Origin: Campylobacter sp. MIT 97-5078
Lineage (GTDB): Bacteria; Campylobacterota; Campylobacteria; Campylobacterales; Campylobacteraceae
Direction of reading: 5' to 3'
DNA: 64,000 nt
Assembly (NCBI RefSeq): GCF_006864455.1
Contig: NZ_QHLK01000003.1
Location: 1 to 64,000, forward strand
Positions within the stretch are counted from its first letter, which is position 1, and every line of letters begins with the position of its first letter. The notes beneath the pieces were generated by a model, which was given only the letters and a program-made list of their open reading frames with translations, did no database searches and was not told the DNA's origin. The position numbers were made by a program, and so were the translations under genes. This document shows positions 1-9,740 of this stretch, one piece after another.

Positions 1-187
1 CTTAAATAGCTTTAAAAATTACAAAAAAATGAGAATTTTTTAAAAAAAGATTAAGTTTGTTTGAAAAGATGAGTGAATTTGATAAAGATGAGTGAAAAAA
101 GATAGGGTTTTGGAAAAATTGCAAAATTTTTAAATATTTTTATTTTTTAGCTTATAAAAATTGAATTTTTGGGTTTTTTATTATAAA
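1..187. other. AT-rich non-coding flank
   Basis: Very AT-rich sequence downstream of recJ. I see no coding frame, RNA gene or convincing hairpin in it. Confidence 0.5.
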
Positions 188-1765
188 TTATTTAACGAAA
201 AGTTCTTGAATGATGAGTTGTGGTGTTAAAAACCCTCTGAAAGTATTTTTAGAAATACTTGCTATGCAAGTGATATTTTCGCCTATCATCGGTTCTTTAT
301 CAAAGTTAAAAAATAAGGTTTCGATATTAGTATTATCTTTGTAAAGTATGAGTTTTAGGTGTTTTTCATCTTTGCCGAATCTTTTTTTGTTTTTAACAAT
401 GAGTTCTTTAAATTCAAACAAAGGGCGAGGATTTTTGTGTCCAAAAGGCTCAAAATGTTCTAAAATTTCAAGCATTTCAAAATCCACTTCATTAATGTCT
501 AAGTTTCCTAAGAGTTCCTCTGAATTTACAAAATCTTCACTTGGAAGTTCTTGACAAAGCTTTTCGAGATTGCTTTTAAAAAGTTCGAGATTTTTACACT
601 CCAGCAAAGCTCCAGCTGCACCTTTGTGCCCTCCATAAGCTAAAAGCAGGTTTCTTTGGCTTTCGATGAGCCTTAAAATATCTATTTTACCAACACTTCT
701 AGCACTTCCTTTTGCTTTGTTTTCAAATTCACAAAACACAAAAACTGGCTTGTTAAAATGTCTTGCTAAACGACTTGCAACTATGCCTAAAACTCCCTCG
801 TGCCAGTTTTTGCCACTGACTAAGATAAAGGGTTTGCTTTCATCAACTTGTTTAAGACTTTCTTCAAAAAGCTGTCTTTCTTCTTCTTTTCTGGTGTTGT
901 TGCACTCCATGATTTGTTTTAAAAGCTCTAAAGCCTTATCATAGTCTTTGGTGCGTAAAAACTCATAACTAAGCATCGCATCGTCCATTCTGCCAGCTGA
1001 ATTGATCAAAGGAGCGATTAAAAAACCTATGTGATCAAGTTCAAATTTATCCTTTTGGAAACAATGCTTGATCGCCTTAAAAGCAGGGCGTTTGGACGTA
1101 TTTATCTTTTCTATGCCTTTTTTCACTAAAGCCCTGTTTAAGTCTCTAAGCTCCATCATATCGCCCATTATGGCTATGGCTAAAAGCTCGATAAATTTAC
1201 ACATATCGTATTTTAGCTTACACACTTCTTTTAAAGCAGCAATTAAATACCAAGCTACTTGAGCCCCGCAAATTTCAATATCTGGAAAATCACAACCCTT
1301 TTGCTTAGGATTAATGATAGCATAAGCTTTTGGTAGCATAGCTGGGGGCATATGATGATCGGTGATGATGAGATCAATGCCCTTTTGCTCGCACAATCTT
1401 GCTGCTTCAGTTGCGGCTATGCCATTATCAACCGTGATGATAAGATCAACATTAAGCTCCTTAACGATGTCTTCGTTTAAGCCGTATCCGTCCTTAAAGC
1501 GGTTTGGAATTTTTACCACATAATCAAAGCCTATATCATCAAAAAATTCAGCCATGATCACACAGCTAATGACCCCATCAACATCATAATCACCCACAAT
1601 AGCTACTTTTTCATTTTTTTCTATAGCTTCTTTGATGCGTCCAGCACCTTTATAAATGTCTTTTAAGCGGCTTGGCAGGGGTAAATCACATAAGTTTTTA
1701 TGCAAGTCTTTTTCAAAGCGAAGGGCTAAAATGCGTTTGATTTCTTCTTTGCTAAGCGTGTTCAT
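188..1765 (-). CDS. recJ: single-stranded-DNA-specific exonuclease RecJ
   Basis: RecJ degrades single-stranded DNA 5' to 3' in the cytoplasm during recombination and mismatch or base-excision repair. The 525-residue protein carries the DHH phosphoesterase motifs in order: VGDYDVDG near residue 57, DNGIAA near 112 and DHHMPP near 136. The DHHA1 domain glycine motif GGHKGAAG lies near 380, followed by a C-terminal OB-like region. Length is at the short end for RecJ, which is usual for this genus. The start overlaps the end of pyrG by 14 bases, so the two genes are probably co-transcribed from the pyrG promoter. The same pair is adjacent in C. jejuni, as I recall. Confidence 0.95.
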   Translation of the reverse strand: MNTLSKEEIKRILALRFEKDLHKNLCDLPLPSRLKDIYKGAGRIKEAIEKNEKVAIVGDYDVDGVISCVIMAEFFDDIGFDYVVKIPNRFKDGYGLNEDIVKELNVDLIITVDNGIAATEAARLCEQKGIDLIITDHHMPPAMLPKAYAIINPKQKGCDFPDIEICGAQVAWYLIAALKEVCKLKYDMCKFIELLAIAIMGDMMELRDLNRALVKKGIEKINTSKRPAFKAIKHCFQKDKFELDHIGFLIAPLINSAGRMDDAMLSYEFLRTKDYDKALELLKQIMECNNTRKEEERQLFEESLKQVDESKPFILVSGKNWHEGVLGIVASRLARHFNKPVFVFCEFENKAKGSARSVGKIDILRLIESQRNLLLAYGGHKGAAGALLECKNLELFKSNLEKLCQELPSEDFVNSEELLGNLDINEVDFEMLEILEHFEPFGHKNPRPLFEFKELIVKNKKRFGKDEKHLKLILYKDNTNIETLFFNFDKEPMIGENITCIASISKNTFRGFLTPQLIIQELFVK

Positions 1766-3389
1766 AGTTTAGTGCTGCTTTGATAAAGGCTAAGATGACA
1801 GGATTTGCATTCACAAGTCTTGAGGTAAATTCAGGATGAAATTGCACGCCGATGAAAAAAGGATGATCTTTAAGCTCCACGACTTCGATTAAACCTTTGC
1901 TTTCTCCGCTTATAATCAGTCCTTTTTCTTCAAAATCTTTTCTATACTTAGGATTAGCTTCATAGCGGTGGCGGTGTCGTTCTTTTATGCTTTTTTTACC
2001 AGCATAAATTTGACTTAAAAAGCTGTTTTCTTTGATCTTGCATTCATACTCGCCAAGTCTCATTGTCCCACCAAGTGGGGTTTGGTGAGTGCGGATTTGC
2101 TTGGTGCCATTTTTATCTATAAATTCATCGATTAAGAAAATCACAGGATTTTTACACTTGCTTTCAAATTCGCTAGAATTTGCATCTTTTAAGCCTAAAA
2201 CATGCCTTGCAAACTCGATTAAGGCAAGCTGCATACCAAGACAAATACCTAAAAATGGGATTTTATGCACTCTTGCAAACTCAATAGCTTTGATTTTACC
2301 TTCAACGCCCCTATTTCCAAAGCCTCCAGCTACTAAAATTCCGCTTACTCCTTTAAACTGCTCGTTTATATCTTGATTTTCAAGTTTTTCACTATCAATC
2401 CACTTGATATTTACCCTTGTATCAAGCACGGCTCCAGCGTGGATTAAGGCTTCAGTAAGGCTTTTATAGCTTTCTTTTAAGTCTATGTATTTACCTACAA
2501 AGGCAATTTGCACCTCATCGCTTGGAGCGATCACTCTTTTGACAAGGCTATCGTATTCTTTCATATCAGGCTTAAGATTTTTAAGCTCTAAAAGTGAAGC
2601 TATAGCGTTTAAAATGTCTTGCTTTAAGAAATTTAAAGGGATTTGATAAATGCTTGGTGCATCTATGCTTTCTATCACGCAGTTTTTAGCTACCCCACAA
2701 GCTATGGCTATCTTTTCTTTCAGCTCGCTTTCAAGGCTAAACTCACTTCTGCAAATAATCATATCAGGACTTATCCCTATACGGCGAAGCTCATTGACGC
2801 TGTGTTGAGTTGGCTTGGTTTTAAGCTCTCCTGCTGCTTTGATGAAAGGCACTAAAGTAAGGTGGATATTCATCGCATTATTTTTGCCCACCTCAAGCTT
2901 TAAAGCACGTATAGCTTCTAAAAAAGGTAAGCCTTCTATGTCACCTACGGTTCCGCCAATTTCAACTATAAGTATGTCTTTATTTTGAGCAGCTTGCTTG
3001 ATACGTTCTTTGATCTCACCTACTATGTGAGGGATGACTTGTATGGTTTTGCCAAGGTATTCACCCTTTCTTTCCTTTTCGATCACGCTTTGATAAACGC
3101 GTCCTGTGGTGAAGTTGTTAAGCTGGCTTAAATTTTCATCCAAAAAACGTTCATAATGCCCCAAATCAAGATCAGTTTCAGCTCCATCAGCTGTTACAAA
3201 CACTTCTCCATGTTCAAAAGGACTCATGGTGCCTGGATCAACATTGATATAGGGATCAGCTTTTAAAATACTCACTTTTAAACCGCAGTTTTTGAGTATA
3301 GTAGCAATTGAAGCTGCGGCTATACCCTTACCAAGTGAGCTTAGCACGCCTCCTGTTATGAAAATATACTTGGTTTGCTTTTCTTTCAT
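1752..3389 (-). CDS. pyrG: CTP synthase
   Basis: Makes CTP from UTP using glutamine and ATP, the last step of pyrimidine nucleotide synthesis. Of 545 residues, the N-terminal synthetase domain begins with the [10 protein letters not shown] nucleotide loop. The C-terminal class I glutamine amidotransferase domain has its nucleophile cysteine in GICLGMQ and the HPE catalytic motif in QFHPEF. Length and motif order are normal for the family. The gene is first of a two-gene unit with recJ and diverges from the nickel-type importer operon across a 151-base region. Confidence 0.97.
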   Translation of the reverse strand: MKEKQTKYIFITGGVLSSLGKGIAAASIATILKNCGLKVSILKADPYINVDPGTMSPFEHGEVFVTADGAETDLDLGHYERFLDENLSQLNNFTTGRVYQSVIEKERKGEYLGKTIQVIPHIVGEIKERIKQAAQNKDILIVEIGGTVGDIEGLPFLEAIRALKLEVGKNNAMNIHLTLVPFIKAAGELKTKPTQHSVNELRRIGISPDMIICRSEFSLESELKEKIAIACGVAKNCVIESIDAPSIYQIPLNFLKQDILNAIASLLELKNLKPDMKEYDSLVKRVIAPSDEVQIAFVGKYIDLKESYKSLTEALIHAGAVLDTRVNIKWIDSEKLENQDINEQFKGVSGILVAGGFGNRGVEGKIKAIEFARVHKIPFLGICLGMQLALIEFARHVLGLKDANSSEFESKCKNPVIFLIDEFIDKNGTKQIRTHQTPLGGTMRLGEYECKIKENSFLSQIYAGKKSIKERHRHRYEANPKYRKDFEEKGLIISGESKGLIEVVELKDHPFFIGVQFHPEFTSRLVNANPVILAFIKAALNYEHA

Positions 3390-3418
3390 TCACCTGCTCT
3401 TTGTTTTAAATTTAGCTA

Positions 3419-3424
3419 ATTATA
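3419..3424 (-). promoter_or_regulatory. -10 box for pyrG-recJ
   Basis: On the minus strand the sequence reads GCTATAATTA, a perfect TATAAT about 30 bases upstream of the pyrG start. No clear -35 is visible, as is typical for Campylobacter sigma-70 promoters. Confidence 0.6.
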
Positions 3425-3470
3425 GCACAAGGAAGTTTTTATGTTTCTAAAACTTTTTAAAAATATATCC

Positions 3471-3480
3471 CCCCTAGGGG
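3471..3480. promoter_or_regulatory. GC palindrome upstream of nikZ, possible operator
   Basis: CCCCTAGGGG is a perfect 10-base palindrome in otherwise AT-rich DNA between divergent pyrG and nikZ. It lies about 24 bases upstream of the nikZ -10 box, near the -35 position. I infer a possible protein-binding site. No regulator is identified. Confidence 0.35.
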
Positions 3481-3504
3481 CTTACGAAAAAAATTTTTTT
3501 AGGT

Positions 3505-3510
3505 TACAAT
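3505..3510 (+). promoter_or_regulatory. -10 box for the nik operon
   Basis: TACAAT lies 30 bases upstream of the nikZ start. An AAGGA ribosome-binding site at 3530-3534 fixes the start of nikZ. Confidence 0.5.
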
Positions 3511-3540
3511 GGGCTTTATTAATTCATTTAAGGATAAAAG

Positions 3541-5037
3541 ATGAAGTTGTTTGTAAGCATGTTTTTGCTTAGCTTTAGTCTTGTTTTTGCAAAAGATTTA
3601 ACCATTGCCTATCCGGTAAATGTTGGAGTTTTAAATCCGCATTTGTATTCACCAAATCAAATGTTTGCTCAAGTTTTAGCCTATGAAAGTTTGGTAAGAT
3701 ACGGCGAAAATGGCAAGATAGAGCCTTTAATCGCAAGTTCTTGGCAGCTGAGTAAGGATGACAAAACTTATACTTTTTTTATCCCAAAGGGGCAAAAATT
3801 CGCAGATGGAACAACTCTTGATGCTTATGCTATAGAAAAAAATTTTAAAGCCATAATGTTGAACAAAGAAAGGCATTCTTGGCTAGGACTTACTCAAAAA
3901 ATCCTTGCTTTTAAAGCCCTTGATGAGACGCATTTTGAGTTAAAGCTTAATAGTGCGTATTCAGCAACCCTAGCAGAATTAAGCCTACCTCGTCCTTACC
4001 GCATACTTGCTCCTTCAGCTTTTGAAAGTGAAGATACTTCAAAGGGCATTAAAAAGGCTATTGGCTCTGGAGCCTTTGTTCTTAAACAAATTCGCTTGGG
4101 CGAATATGATATTTTTGAGCCTAATCCTTATTATAGAGGCAAAAAGCCAAATTTTGACCGCCTTATCATCAAGGTTTTACCTGATCCAAACTCACGCGTT
4201 TTAGCACTTCAAAGCAAGGGCGTTGATCTTTTGGTGGGCGAGGACATCATTAGTTATGAAAATTTTAAACGTTTAAGCACAGATAAAAGTTTTATTACTA
4301 AACAATCAGGCGTTCAAGGCACAACTATGCTTACTATAAATGCTTCAAAAGATCATGCCACAAATGATATAAAATTAAGAAAAACTATTATTCAAGCCTT
4401 TTGCAAGGATGTTGTGATAAGTGGAATTTTGCTGAATTTAAACCAAAAGGCAAATCAGCTTTTTCACCCAAGTTTGCCTTATGCTGATCACGTAAGGCTT
4501 GAAAAGGAAGTGGATTGTAAAAGTGTAAAAGCTTATGATAAAAAAGTGAGTTTAGACCTTGTTTATATAGGCACAAATCCTATACAAAAGGCTATTGCTG
4601 AAGCTTTGCAAGGGGACTTAGCAAGGGTAAATATACATTTGAATTTGCTTGCAAATGAGGAAGTGAGTTTTTATCAAAGGCAAAAGAGTGGGGATTTTGA
4701 CTTGATTTTTAATTCAACTTGGGGCAATCCTTTTGATCCACATTCTTTCTTAGGCTCTATGCTTAAGCCTTCTCATGCGGATTTTATGGCTCAAAAAGAC
4801 TTAGCGAATAAAGCTGAAATTGATAAAAGTATAAGAGCTATTTTAAACACTGCTGATGAGCAAATTTTAAGAAAGAATTATGATTTTGTCTTAAATGCTT
4901 TGCAAGAAAGCTATATATACTTGCCTATAAATTATGAAAGCGTTTTTGCAGTGTATGATAAAGCTAAGATCAAGCATTTTGAATTTGGAACTATGGCAAC
5001 TGAATTTATGCTTCACAAAGTAGAGCTTCAAGAATAA
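3541..5037 (+). CDS. nikZ: nickel/peptide-type ABC transporter, periplasmic binding protein
   Basis: Extracytoplasmic solute-binding protein of the NikA/OppA (SBP family 5) type, 498 residues. It would capture substrate in the periplasm and hand it to the permeases that follow. The first 17 residues form a Sec signal peptide (lysine, hydrophobic core, LVFAK cleavage region). The conserved family start with LNPHLYSPN follows at about residue 32. A block of five genes with this layout in C. jejuni (nikZYXWV) takes up nickel for hydrogenase and other metalloenzymes. I assign nickel by that analogy, and a peptide substrate cannot be excluded from sequence alone. It is first in a four-gene operon. 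Confidence 0.85.
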   Translation: MKLFVSMFLLSFSLVFAKDLTIAYPVNVGVLNPHLYSPNQMFAQVLAYESLVRYGENGKIEPLIASSWQLSKDDKTYTFFIPKGQKFADGTTLDAYAIEKNFKAIMLNKERHSWLGLTQKILAFKALDETHFELKLNSAYSATLAELSLPRPYRILAPSAFESEDTSKGIKKAIGSGAFVLKQIRLGEYDIFEPNPYYRGKKPNFDRLIIKVLPDPNSRVLALQSKGVDLLVGEDIISYENFKRLSTDKSFITKQSGVQGTTMLTINASKDHATNDIKLRKTIIQAFCKDVVISGILLNLNQKANQLFHPSLPYADHVRLEKEVDCKSVKAYDKKVSLDLVYIGTNPIQKAIAEALQGDLARVNIHLNLLANEEVSFYQRQKSGDFDLIFNSTWGNPFDPHSFLGSMLKPSHADFMAQKDLANKAEIDKSIRAILNTADEQILRKNYDFVLNALQESYIYLPINYESVFAVYDKAKIKHFEFGTMATEFMLHKVELQE

Positions 5038-5085
5038 ATATGGATTTAAAAATGTATAAAGTTAAAAACTTCATAAGGTTAGCGT

Positions 5086-6018
5086 ATGCTTAAGTTTATA
5101 CTTAAACGTCTTTTATATGTGCCTTTGATATTGCTTTTGGTTTCTTTTGTGGTCTTTGCCTTGCTTCGTTTAAGTCCCATTGATCCTGCTTTTTCATATC
5201 TAGTGCAATCTCAAATTCCACCCACTGATGAAGCCTTAAATACTGCTCGCATAGAGCTTGGTTTAAACAAGCCCTTTTTAGAGCAATACGCCCTTTGGCT
5301 TAAAAATGCTCTAAGTCTTGATTTTGGCATTTCTTATGTAACTAAACGCGAGGTTTTGGGGGATTTGCTTTATTATTTGCCAACGACTTTGTGTTTAACC
5401 TTGCTTTCTATGCTTTTTTTGATTTGTGTAAGCATTCCTTTGGGCATAATTGCAGCTCTTAAGAAAAATTCTTTGTTTGATAAGTGCATCTTGCTTTTTT
5501 CTTTTGCTGGGGTTTCAATCCCTAGTTTTTGGTTTGGCTTTTTACTCATTCTTATTTTTACGCTTGGTTTTGGCGTGCTTTCTCCTTTTAGCGAGCTTGG
5601 TTTTACTCGTTATATACTGCCTGTTTTAACCTTATCTTTAATGTCTTTGTGTATTAATGTGCGTTTAATGAGGGCAAGTTTTTTAGCACGTTTGAAAGCT
5701 CCTTTTTTGCTTTATGCTAGAGCAAGGGGTTTAAGTGAGGCTAAAATCGCACGGACGCACTTGCTTAAAAACTCACTTGTTCCTGTTAGCACCTCGCTTG
5801 GTATGCACTTTGGTGAGCTTTTAGGCGGGGCTGTGGTGGTTGAAATACTTTTTGCTCTGCCCGGACTTGGAAGGTATGCTGTGGGAGCTATTTATAGTCA
5901 TGATTATCCTGTAGTGCAGTGTTTTGTCCTGCTTGTAACTTTTGTTTTTATCGTGATGAATTTGTTTATTGATATACTCTATGTGTATTTAAATCCAAAA
6001 ATAGCTTATGAGGATTAA
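5086..6018 (+). CDS. nikY: ABC transporter permease, NikB/OppB type
   Basis: Inner-membrane permease of the binding-protein-dependent transport family, 310 residues. It has an N-terminal membrane segment, a periplasmic loop with the DFGISYVTKREV region, then about five more hydrophobic segments. The cytoplasmic coupling (EAA) loop is seen as ARARGLSEAKIARTHLLKNSLVP. The gene follows nikZ by 48 bases, and its last base is the first base of the next start codon, so translation of the two permeases is coupled. It forms a heterodimeric channel with nikX. Confidence 0.87.
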   Translation: MLKFILKRLLYVPLILLLVSFVVFALLRLSPIDPAFSYLVQSQIPPTDEALNTARIELGLNKPFLEQYALWLKNALSLDFGISYVTKREVLGDLLYYLPTTLCLTLLSMLFLICVSIPLGIIAALKKNSLFDKCILLFSFAGVSIPSFWFGFLLILIFTLGFGVLSPFSELGFTRYILPVLTLSLMSLCINVRLMRASFLARLKAPFLLYARARGLSEAKIARTHLLKNSLVPVSTSLGMHFGELLGGAVVVEILFALPGLGRYAVGAIYSHDYPVVQCFVLLVTFVFIVMNLFIDILYVYLNPKIAYED

Positions 6019-6818
6019 TGATGAAAAAGAGGAATTTTAAGCTTTATTGTTCTTTAGCTCTTATCGTTTTAATCGTGCTTTTAGCTTTATTTGCCCCGCT
6101 TTTGCCCTATGATCCAAACTCTATAGACATAAGCAATAAATTTGCTCCTCCATCTTTAACTCACCTACTTGGCACAGATCATTTAGGAAGAGATGTTTTT
6201 ACAAGGCTTATTTATGGAGCTAGACTTTCTTTGTTTGCTGTTGTTTTGATCTTTGCTTGTATTTTAAGCTTTTCTTTTGTGGTGGGTTTTGTAGCTGGCT
6301 ATAAAGGTGGGCTTTGGGATAAAATTTTAATGCGAATTTGTGATGTATTTTTTGCCTTTCCTACTTTTATCTTGGCTTTGTTTTTTATCGCCATTTTTGG
6401 CGTAGGACTTGTTAATGTCATCTTAGCCATAGCCTTAACACACTGGGCTTGGTATGCAAGAATGATACGATCTTTAGTTTTAGAGCAAAAAAATCAAGGC
6501 TTTGTTTTAGCTAGCAAGGCTTTGGGGACAAGTGATATAAAAGTGATTTGTAGGCATATACTGCCCTTTGTTTTAAGTCAAATTTCAGTTTTAATCACCC
6601 TTGATATAGGGCATATGCTTTTGCATATTGCTGGACTTTCATTTTTAGGGCTTGGCGTGCAAGCTCCAAATACTGAATGGGGCGTGATGATTAGCGATGC
6701 AGCCCCTTTTGTGATGAGTGAGCCTCAACTCATGCTTTATGCAGGACTTGCCATTTTTATCAGCGTAGCAGCCTTTAATTTGCTTGGTGAAGCCTTGCAA
6801 GAAAGAGGACAAAGATGA
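6018..6818 (+). CDS. nikX: ABC transporter permease, NikC/OppC type
   Basis: Second permease, 266 residues. It shows the OppC-family N-terminus (one membrane helix, then the LGTDHLGRDVFTRLIYGAR motif near residue 50), four or five further hydrophobic helices, and the EAA loop ASKALGTSDIKVICRHILP. It partners the preceding permease. The stop overlaps the start of the ATPase gene by 4 bases, which indicates a single operon. Confidence 0.87.
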   Translation: MMKKRNFKLYCSLALIVLIVLLALFAPLLPYDPNSIDISNKFAPPSLTHLLGTDHLGRDVFTRLIYGARLSLFAVVLIFACILSFSFVVGFVAGYKGGLWDKILMRICDVFFAFPTFILALFFIAIFGVGLVNVILAIALTHWAWYARMIRSLVLEQKNQGFVLASKALGTSDIKVICRHILPFVLSQISVLITLDIGHMLLHIAGLSFLGLGVQAPNTEWGVMISDAAPFVMSEPQLMLYAGLAIFISVAAFNLLGEALQERGQR

Positions 6819-8236
6819 ATTTGCTAGAATGTAAAAATTTAAGCGTATGTGATGAAAAGCAAAATTATCTCTTAAAAAATATCAATTTAAACCTTAAAAA
6901 AGATGAATACCTAGCCATCATAGGTTCAAGTGGGGCTGGAAAAAGCACGCTTGCAAAGACTTTAATGAATTTAAATAGTTCAAATTTAACAAGCAAGGGC
7001 GAGCTTTTTTGGTATGAAAAAGCACGATTTGGTGCAATCTTGCAAAATCCTGCTTCTTGTTTTGACAATGTTTTTAGCATAGGTTTTCATTTTAAAGAAA
7101 CTTTTTTGGCTAAAAATTTAAAACCAAATGAAAAAGAATACAAAAGACTTTTAGCTGAAGTTGGGCTTGATGAAAAAGTGTTAAATGCTTATCCTTTCGA
7201 GCTTAGCGGAGGTATGCTTCAAAGAGTGATGATCGCTCTTGCACTCTGTGCACCTTTAAATTTGCTTATTGCTGATGAGGCAAGTAGTGATTTGGATTCA
7301 AGTGGAGAAAAAGAACTTTTTGAGCTTATCTTTAAGCTTAAAGCCAAATTTCATTTTGCTTTTTTGCTTATTACACACAGCTTAAAACTTACTCAAAATG
7401 CTGATAAAATCATCATCTTAGATCAAGGACAAATTATAGATCAAGGAAATGCTCAATACATTTTTACCCAAAGCAAACACGAAAAAACTAAAGCTTTTTT
7501 AGAAGCCTTTCATCTTTTAGAACAAAATAGCACTTTTAAGCATAAACACAAAAATAAACTCTTGCTTCAAGCAAAAAATATCAATCTTTCTTATAAACAA
7601 GGTGGATTTTTTTCACGTCAAAAGCCTAAAAATGTGCTTAATAAGCTTGATTTAAAGCTATATGAGGGCGTAAATTTAGGTATAGTAGGCAAAAATGGAA
7701 GCGGGAAAAGCTCACTTATACGCGTTTTGCTTGGGCTTGAAAAGGCTAAAAATGCAAGTTTAAGTTTAAACGGCTTTGATCTTTTCACTCAAAAAATAGA
7801 ATACAAAAAAAGCTTAGGCATAATCTTTCAAAACCCGCCAGCCACATTAAATCCAAACTTTAGTGCAAAGGAGGCTATACTTGAGCCTTTATGGAATTTA
7901 GGTATTGATAAACAAAGCCAAGAACAAGAACTCCAAAAGCTAGCAAAAGCTTTAAATTTAAGCGAACTTGATAAAAAACTGCCTTATTTTAGCGGAGGAG
8001 AACTCCAAAGAATAGCCCTAGCAAGAGCTTTAATTACAAAACCACGTCTTTTAATCCTTGATGAAGCCCTAAGTAATCTTGATGTACTCTTACAAGTAAA
8101 AATTATCAAGCTCTTACAAGTCTTACAAGCTGAATTTAAACTCACACTTTTATGTATAAGCCACGATCAAAATATACTTAACGCCTTATGCGATGATTTT
8201 TTTGAGCTTAAAGATGGGGTGCTTAACGAGCTTTGA
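6815..8236 (+). CDS. nikWV: fused double ATPase of the nickel/peptide-type ABC transporter
   Basis: One 473-residue polypeptide contains two complete ABC ATPase domains, equivalent to NikD/NikW and NikE/NikV. The first has Walker A GSSGAGKS near residue 37, signature LSGGMLQR and Walker B LLIADE. The second starts near residue 246 with Walker A GKNGSGKS, signature FSGGELQR and Walker B LLILDE. The halves are joined by a short charged linker rich in His and Lys around residues 235-245. In C. jejuni, as I recall it, the two ATPases are separate genes. No internal stop or frameshift is seen, so the protein should energise the nikY-nikX channel as a covalent dimer. Confidence 0.88.
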   Translation: MNLLECKNLSVCDEKQNYLLKNINLNLKKDEYLAIIGSSGAGKSTLAKTLMNLNSSNLTSKGELFWYEKARFGAILQNPASCFDNVFSIGFHFKETFLAKNLKPNEKEYKRLLAEVGLDEKVLNAYPFELSGGMLQRVMIALALCAPLNLLIADEASSDLDSSGEKELFELIFKLKAKFHFAFLLITHSLKLTQNADKIIILDQGQIIDQGNAQYIFTQSKHEKTKAFLEAFHLLEQNSTFKHKHKNKLLLQAKNINLSYKQGGFFSRQKPKNVLNKLDLKLYEGVNLGIVGKNGSGKSSLIRVLLGLEKAKNASLSLNGFDLFTQKIEYKKSLGIIFQNPPATLNPNFSAKEAILEPLWNLGIDKQSQEQELQKLAKALNLSELDKKLPYFSGGELQRIALARALITKPRLLILDEALSNLDVLLQVKIIKLLQVLQAEFKLTLLCISHDQNILNALCDDFFELKDGVLNEL

Positions 8237-8325
8237 TTTAAGCTTAAAAAAAGATAAAAGTTTTTAAAAGCTTTAATTTTTAAAAATATCATCGAATTCC
8301 AAGCAAGATTAAAAAGTTTTCTTTC

Positions 8326-9309
8326 CTAACTTACAAAAAATTCGTTCAAATACTCTTTGTTTTCAAAAGGACTTTGAGTAAAAAGCTCATCTTTAAAGCC
8401 TAATTCATAACTTTTATTTGGCTCTGTTTTAGCATAACTTAGAGCTATTTTTAGGGCTAAATTTAAGTCTTCTTTGCTGATATTTTGATCCACTAAAGAA
8501 TACGCCCCAACAATCTCGCCAAGCTTTATTTCTTCGTATTTATCCGTTTTTAATCCTCTTAAAAGTTGGTTTTCTAGTTCATTTCGCCCTACTATCATTT
8601 TTGCTCCATTTGGCAAGCGTAAATGCCTGCCGTATTTTAAAAGCTGAGCATCATTTACTTGCATATTTTGATCAAATTTCTTAAAGTCTTTGATCTTTCT
8701 TGCAAAGCTTTCAAGTGTAAGCAAACAGCCTCCACCAGGACTTTCAAAGTCTTTTAAGCCAAATTTATCGGCAAGTTCAAGTTGTCTTTTTCTGCTTCTG
8801 CCACTTATGCCCTCAAGCTTGCTTCTATCTACCCAGCCAAGACGTTCAGGCTTTGTCTCAGGCAAATTTTTTGCACACATAGGACGCAAGATCAAATCCT
8901 CTTCATCATCTGCAAGACGTTTAACCTTAGCCATAGCATCAGATCTTTGACTCATAGGGCGTTGTCCTAGAACCTCTCCAGTGATGATGAAATCAGCCCT
9001 TTCAGCCTCAAGCATAGAAAGAGCGGTTTTAAACATAAAAGCATGACAATCAATACAGGGATTAAAATGCTTGCCATAGCCATATTGTGGGTTAAAAAGC
9101 ACCTTTTGAAGATAAGCATTTCTTACATCAATCATCTCAAAATCAGCTCCAACCAAAGCTGCACGTCTTTTCATATCCTCGCTTTTATCAGACCTTGAAC
9201 CAAAGCCTATATTAATATTTAAAGCTTTTACTTCTATGCCTTGATCTGTGATAAGCTTCATCGCAAGCATAGAATCAAGCCCACCGCTAAAAAGTGCCAG
9301 TGCTTTCAT
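8326..9309 (-). CDS. PP-loop ATP pyrophosphatase, MnmA/ThiI-like RNA sulfurtransferase family
   Basis: 327-residue cytoplasmic enzyme with an N-terminal PP-loop SGGLDS at residues 8-13, the hallmark of enzymes that adenylate a substrate carbonyl. A CIDC motif (C85, C88) and a third cysteine in PGGGCLL resemble the catalytic cysteines of tRNA thiolases. The C-terminal third looks like the extra domain of MnmA-like proteins annotated as thiouridylase-related in Epsilonproteobacteria. The RNA substrate is unknown and it is not the standard MnmA. It is convergent with the nik operon and alone in its unit. Function is inferred from fold motifs only. Confidence 0.65.
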   Translation of the reverse strand: MKALALFSGGLDSMLAMKLITDQGIEVKALNINIGFGSRSDKSEDMKRRAALVGADFEMIDVRNAYLQKVLFNPQYGYGKHFNPCIDCHAFMFKTALSMLEAERADFIITGEVLGQRPMSQRSDAMAKVKRLADDEEDLILRPMCAKNLPETKPERLGWVDRSKLEGISGRSRKRQLELADKFGLKDFESPGGGCLLTLESFARKIKDFKKFDQNMQVNDAQLLKYGRHLRLPNGAKMIVGRNELENQLLRGLKTDKYEEIKLGEIVGAYSLVDQNISKEDLNLALKIALSYAKTEPNKSYELGFKDELFTQSPFENKEYLNEFFVS

Positions 9310-9406
9310 AACTTTATCCCTTTTTGATCTTTAGTATTTTTTTAAACGATATAGAATGTATAAAAATCCTAATTATAGCAAAAAATTATATTTTCAAGGA
9401 TAAAAA

Positions 9407-9730
9407 GTGCAAATAACTCACTCTACACAGATTCAGCTCAAAGATAAAGGCGAAGTGATTTGATCAAATTTCAACAAATTTAAGCGATGAAAATTTTGCT
9501 CGTTTGCATGAAAATGTCAATGATTATGCAAATTTTTTACTGGATAGGTGCTGATGCAAATGAGAATGAAAAGCTTAATTACGCACTTTAAAGATAAAAA
9601 CCTTTGTAAGCACTCTTGAACAAATGCGTTTAAAGCAAGAATACTCAAGCTAATACAAAAAACTTGAGAATTTAAGTAAACTTGAATAAAATTTAAGCAA
9701 AGGCTTTTATCAAAGGCTTGAGAATGAGAG
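9407..9730 (+). pseudogene. decayed small-protein gene
   Basis: An AAGGA site at 9395-9399 is followed by a GTG start and 18 codons before a stop. Coding sense then continues in shifted frames: near 9470-9553 it reads STNLSDENFARLHENVND and onward, then NENEKLNYAL, then FVSTLEQMRLKQEYSS, then lysine/leucine-rich residues to about 9730. The pieces join into one helical, charged protein of roughly 105 residues interrupted by several frameshifts and stops. I do not recognise the family. It is convergent with dnaG. Confidence 0.6.
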
Positions 9731-9740
9731 AATGATGAGT

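Noticed and set aside
8237-8325. AAGCTT-containing inverted repeats after the fused ATPase as terminator
   Set aside because: Pairing needs a 2-base bulge and the region is AT-rich. The evidence is too weak to list.
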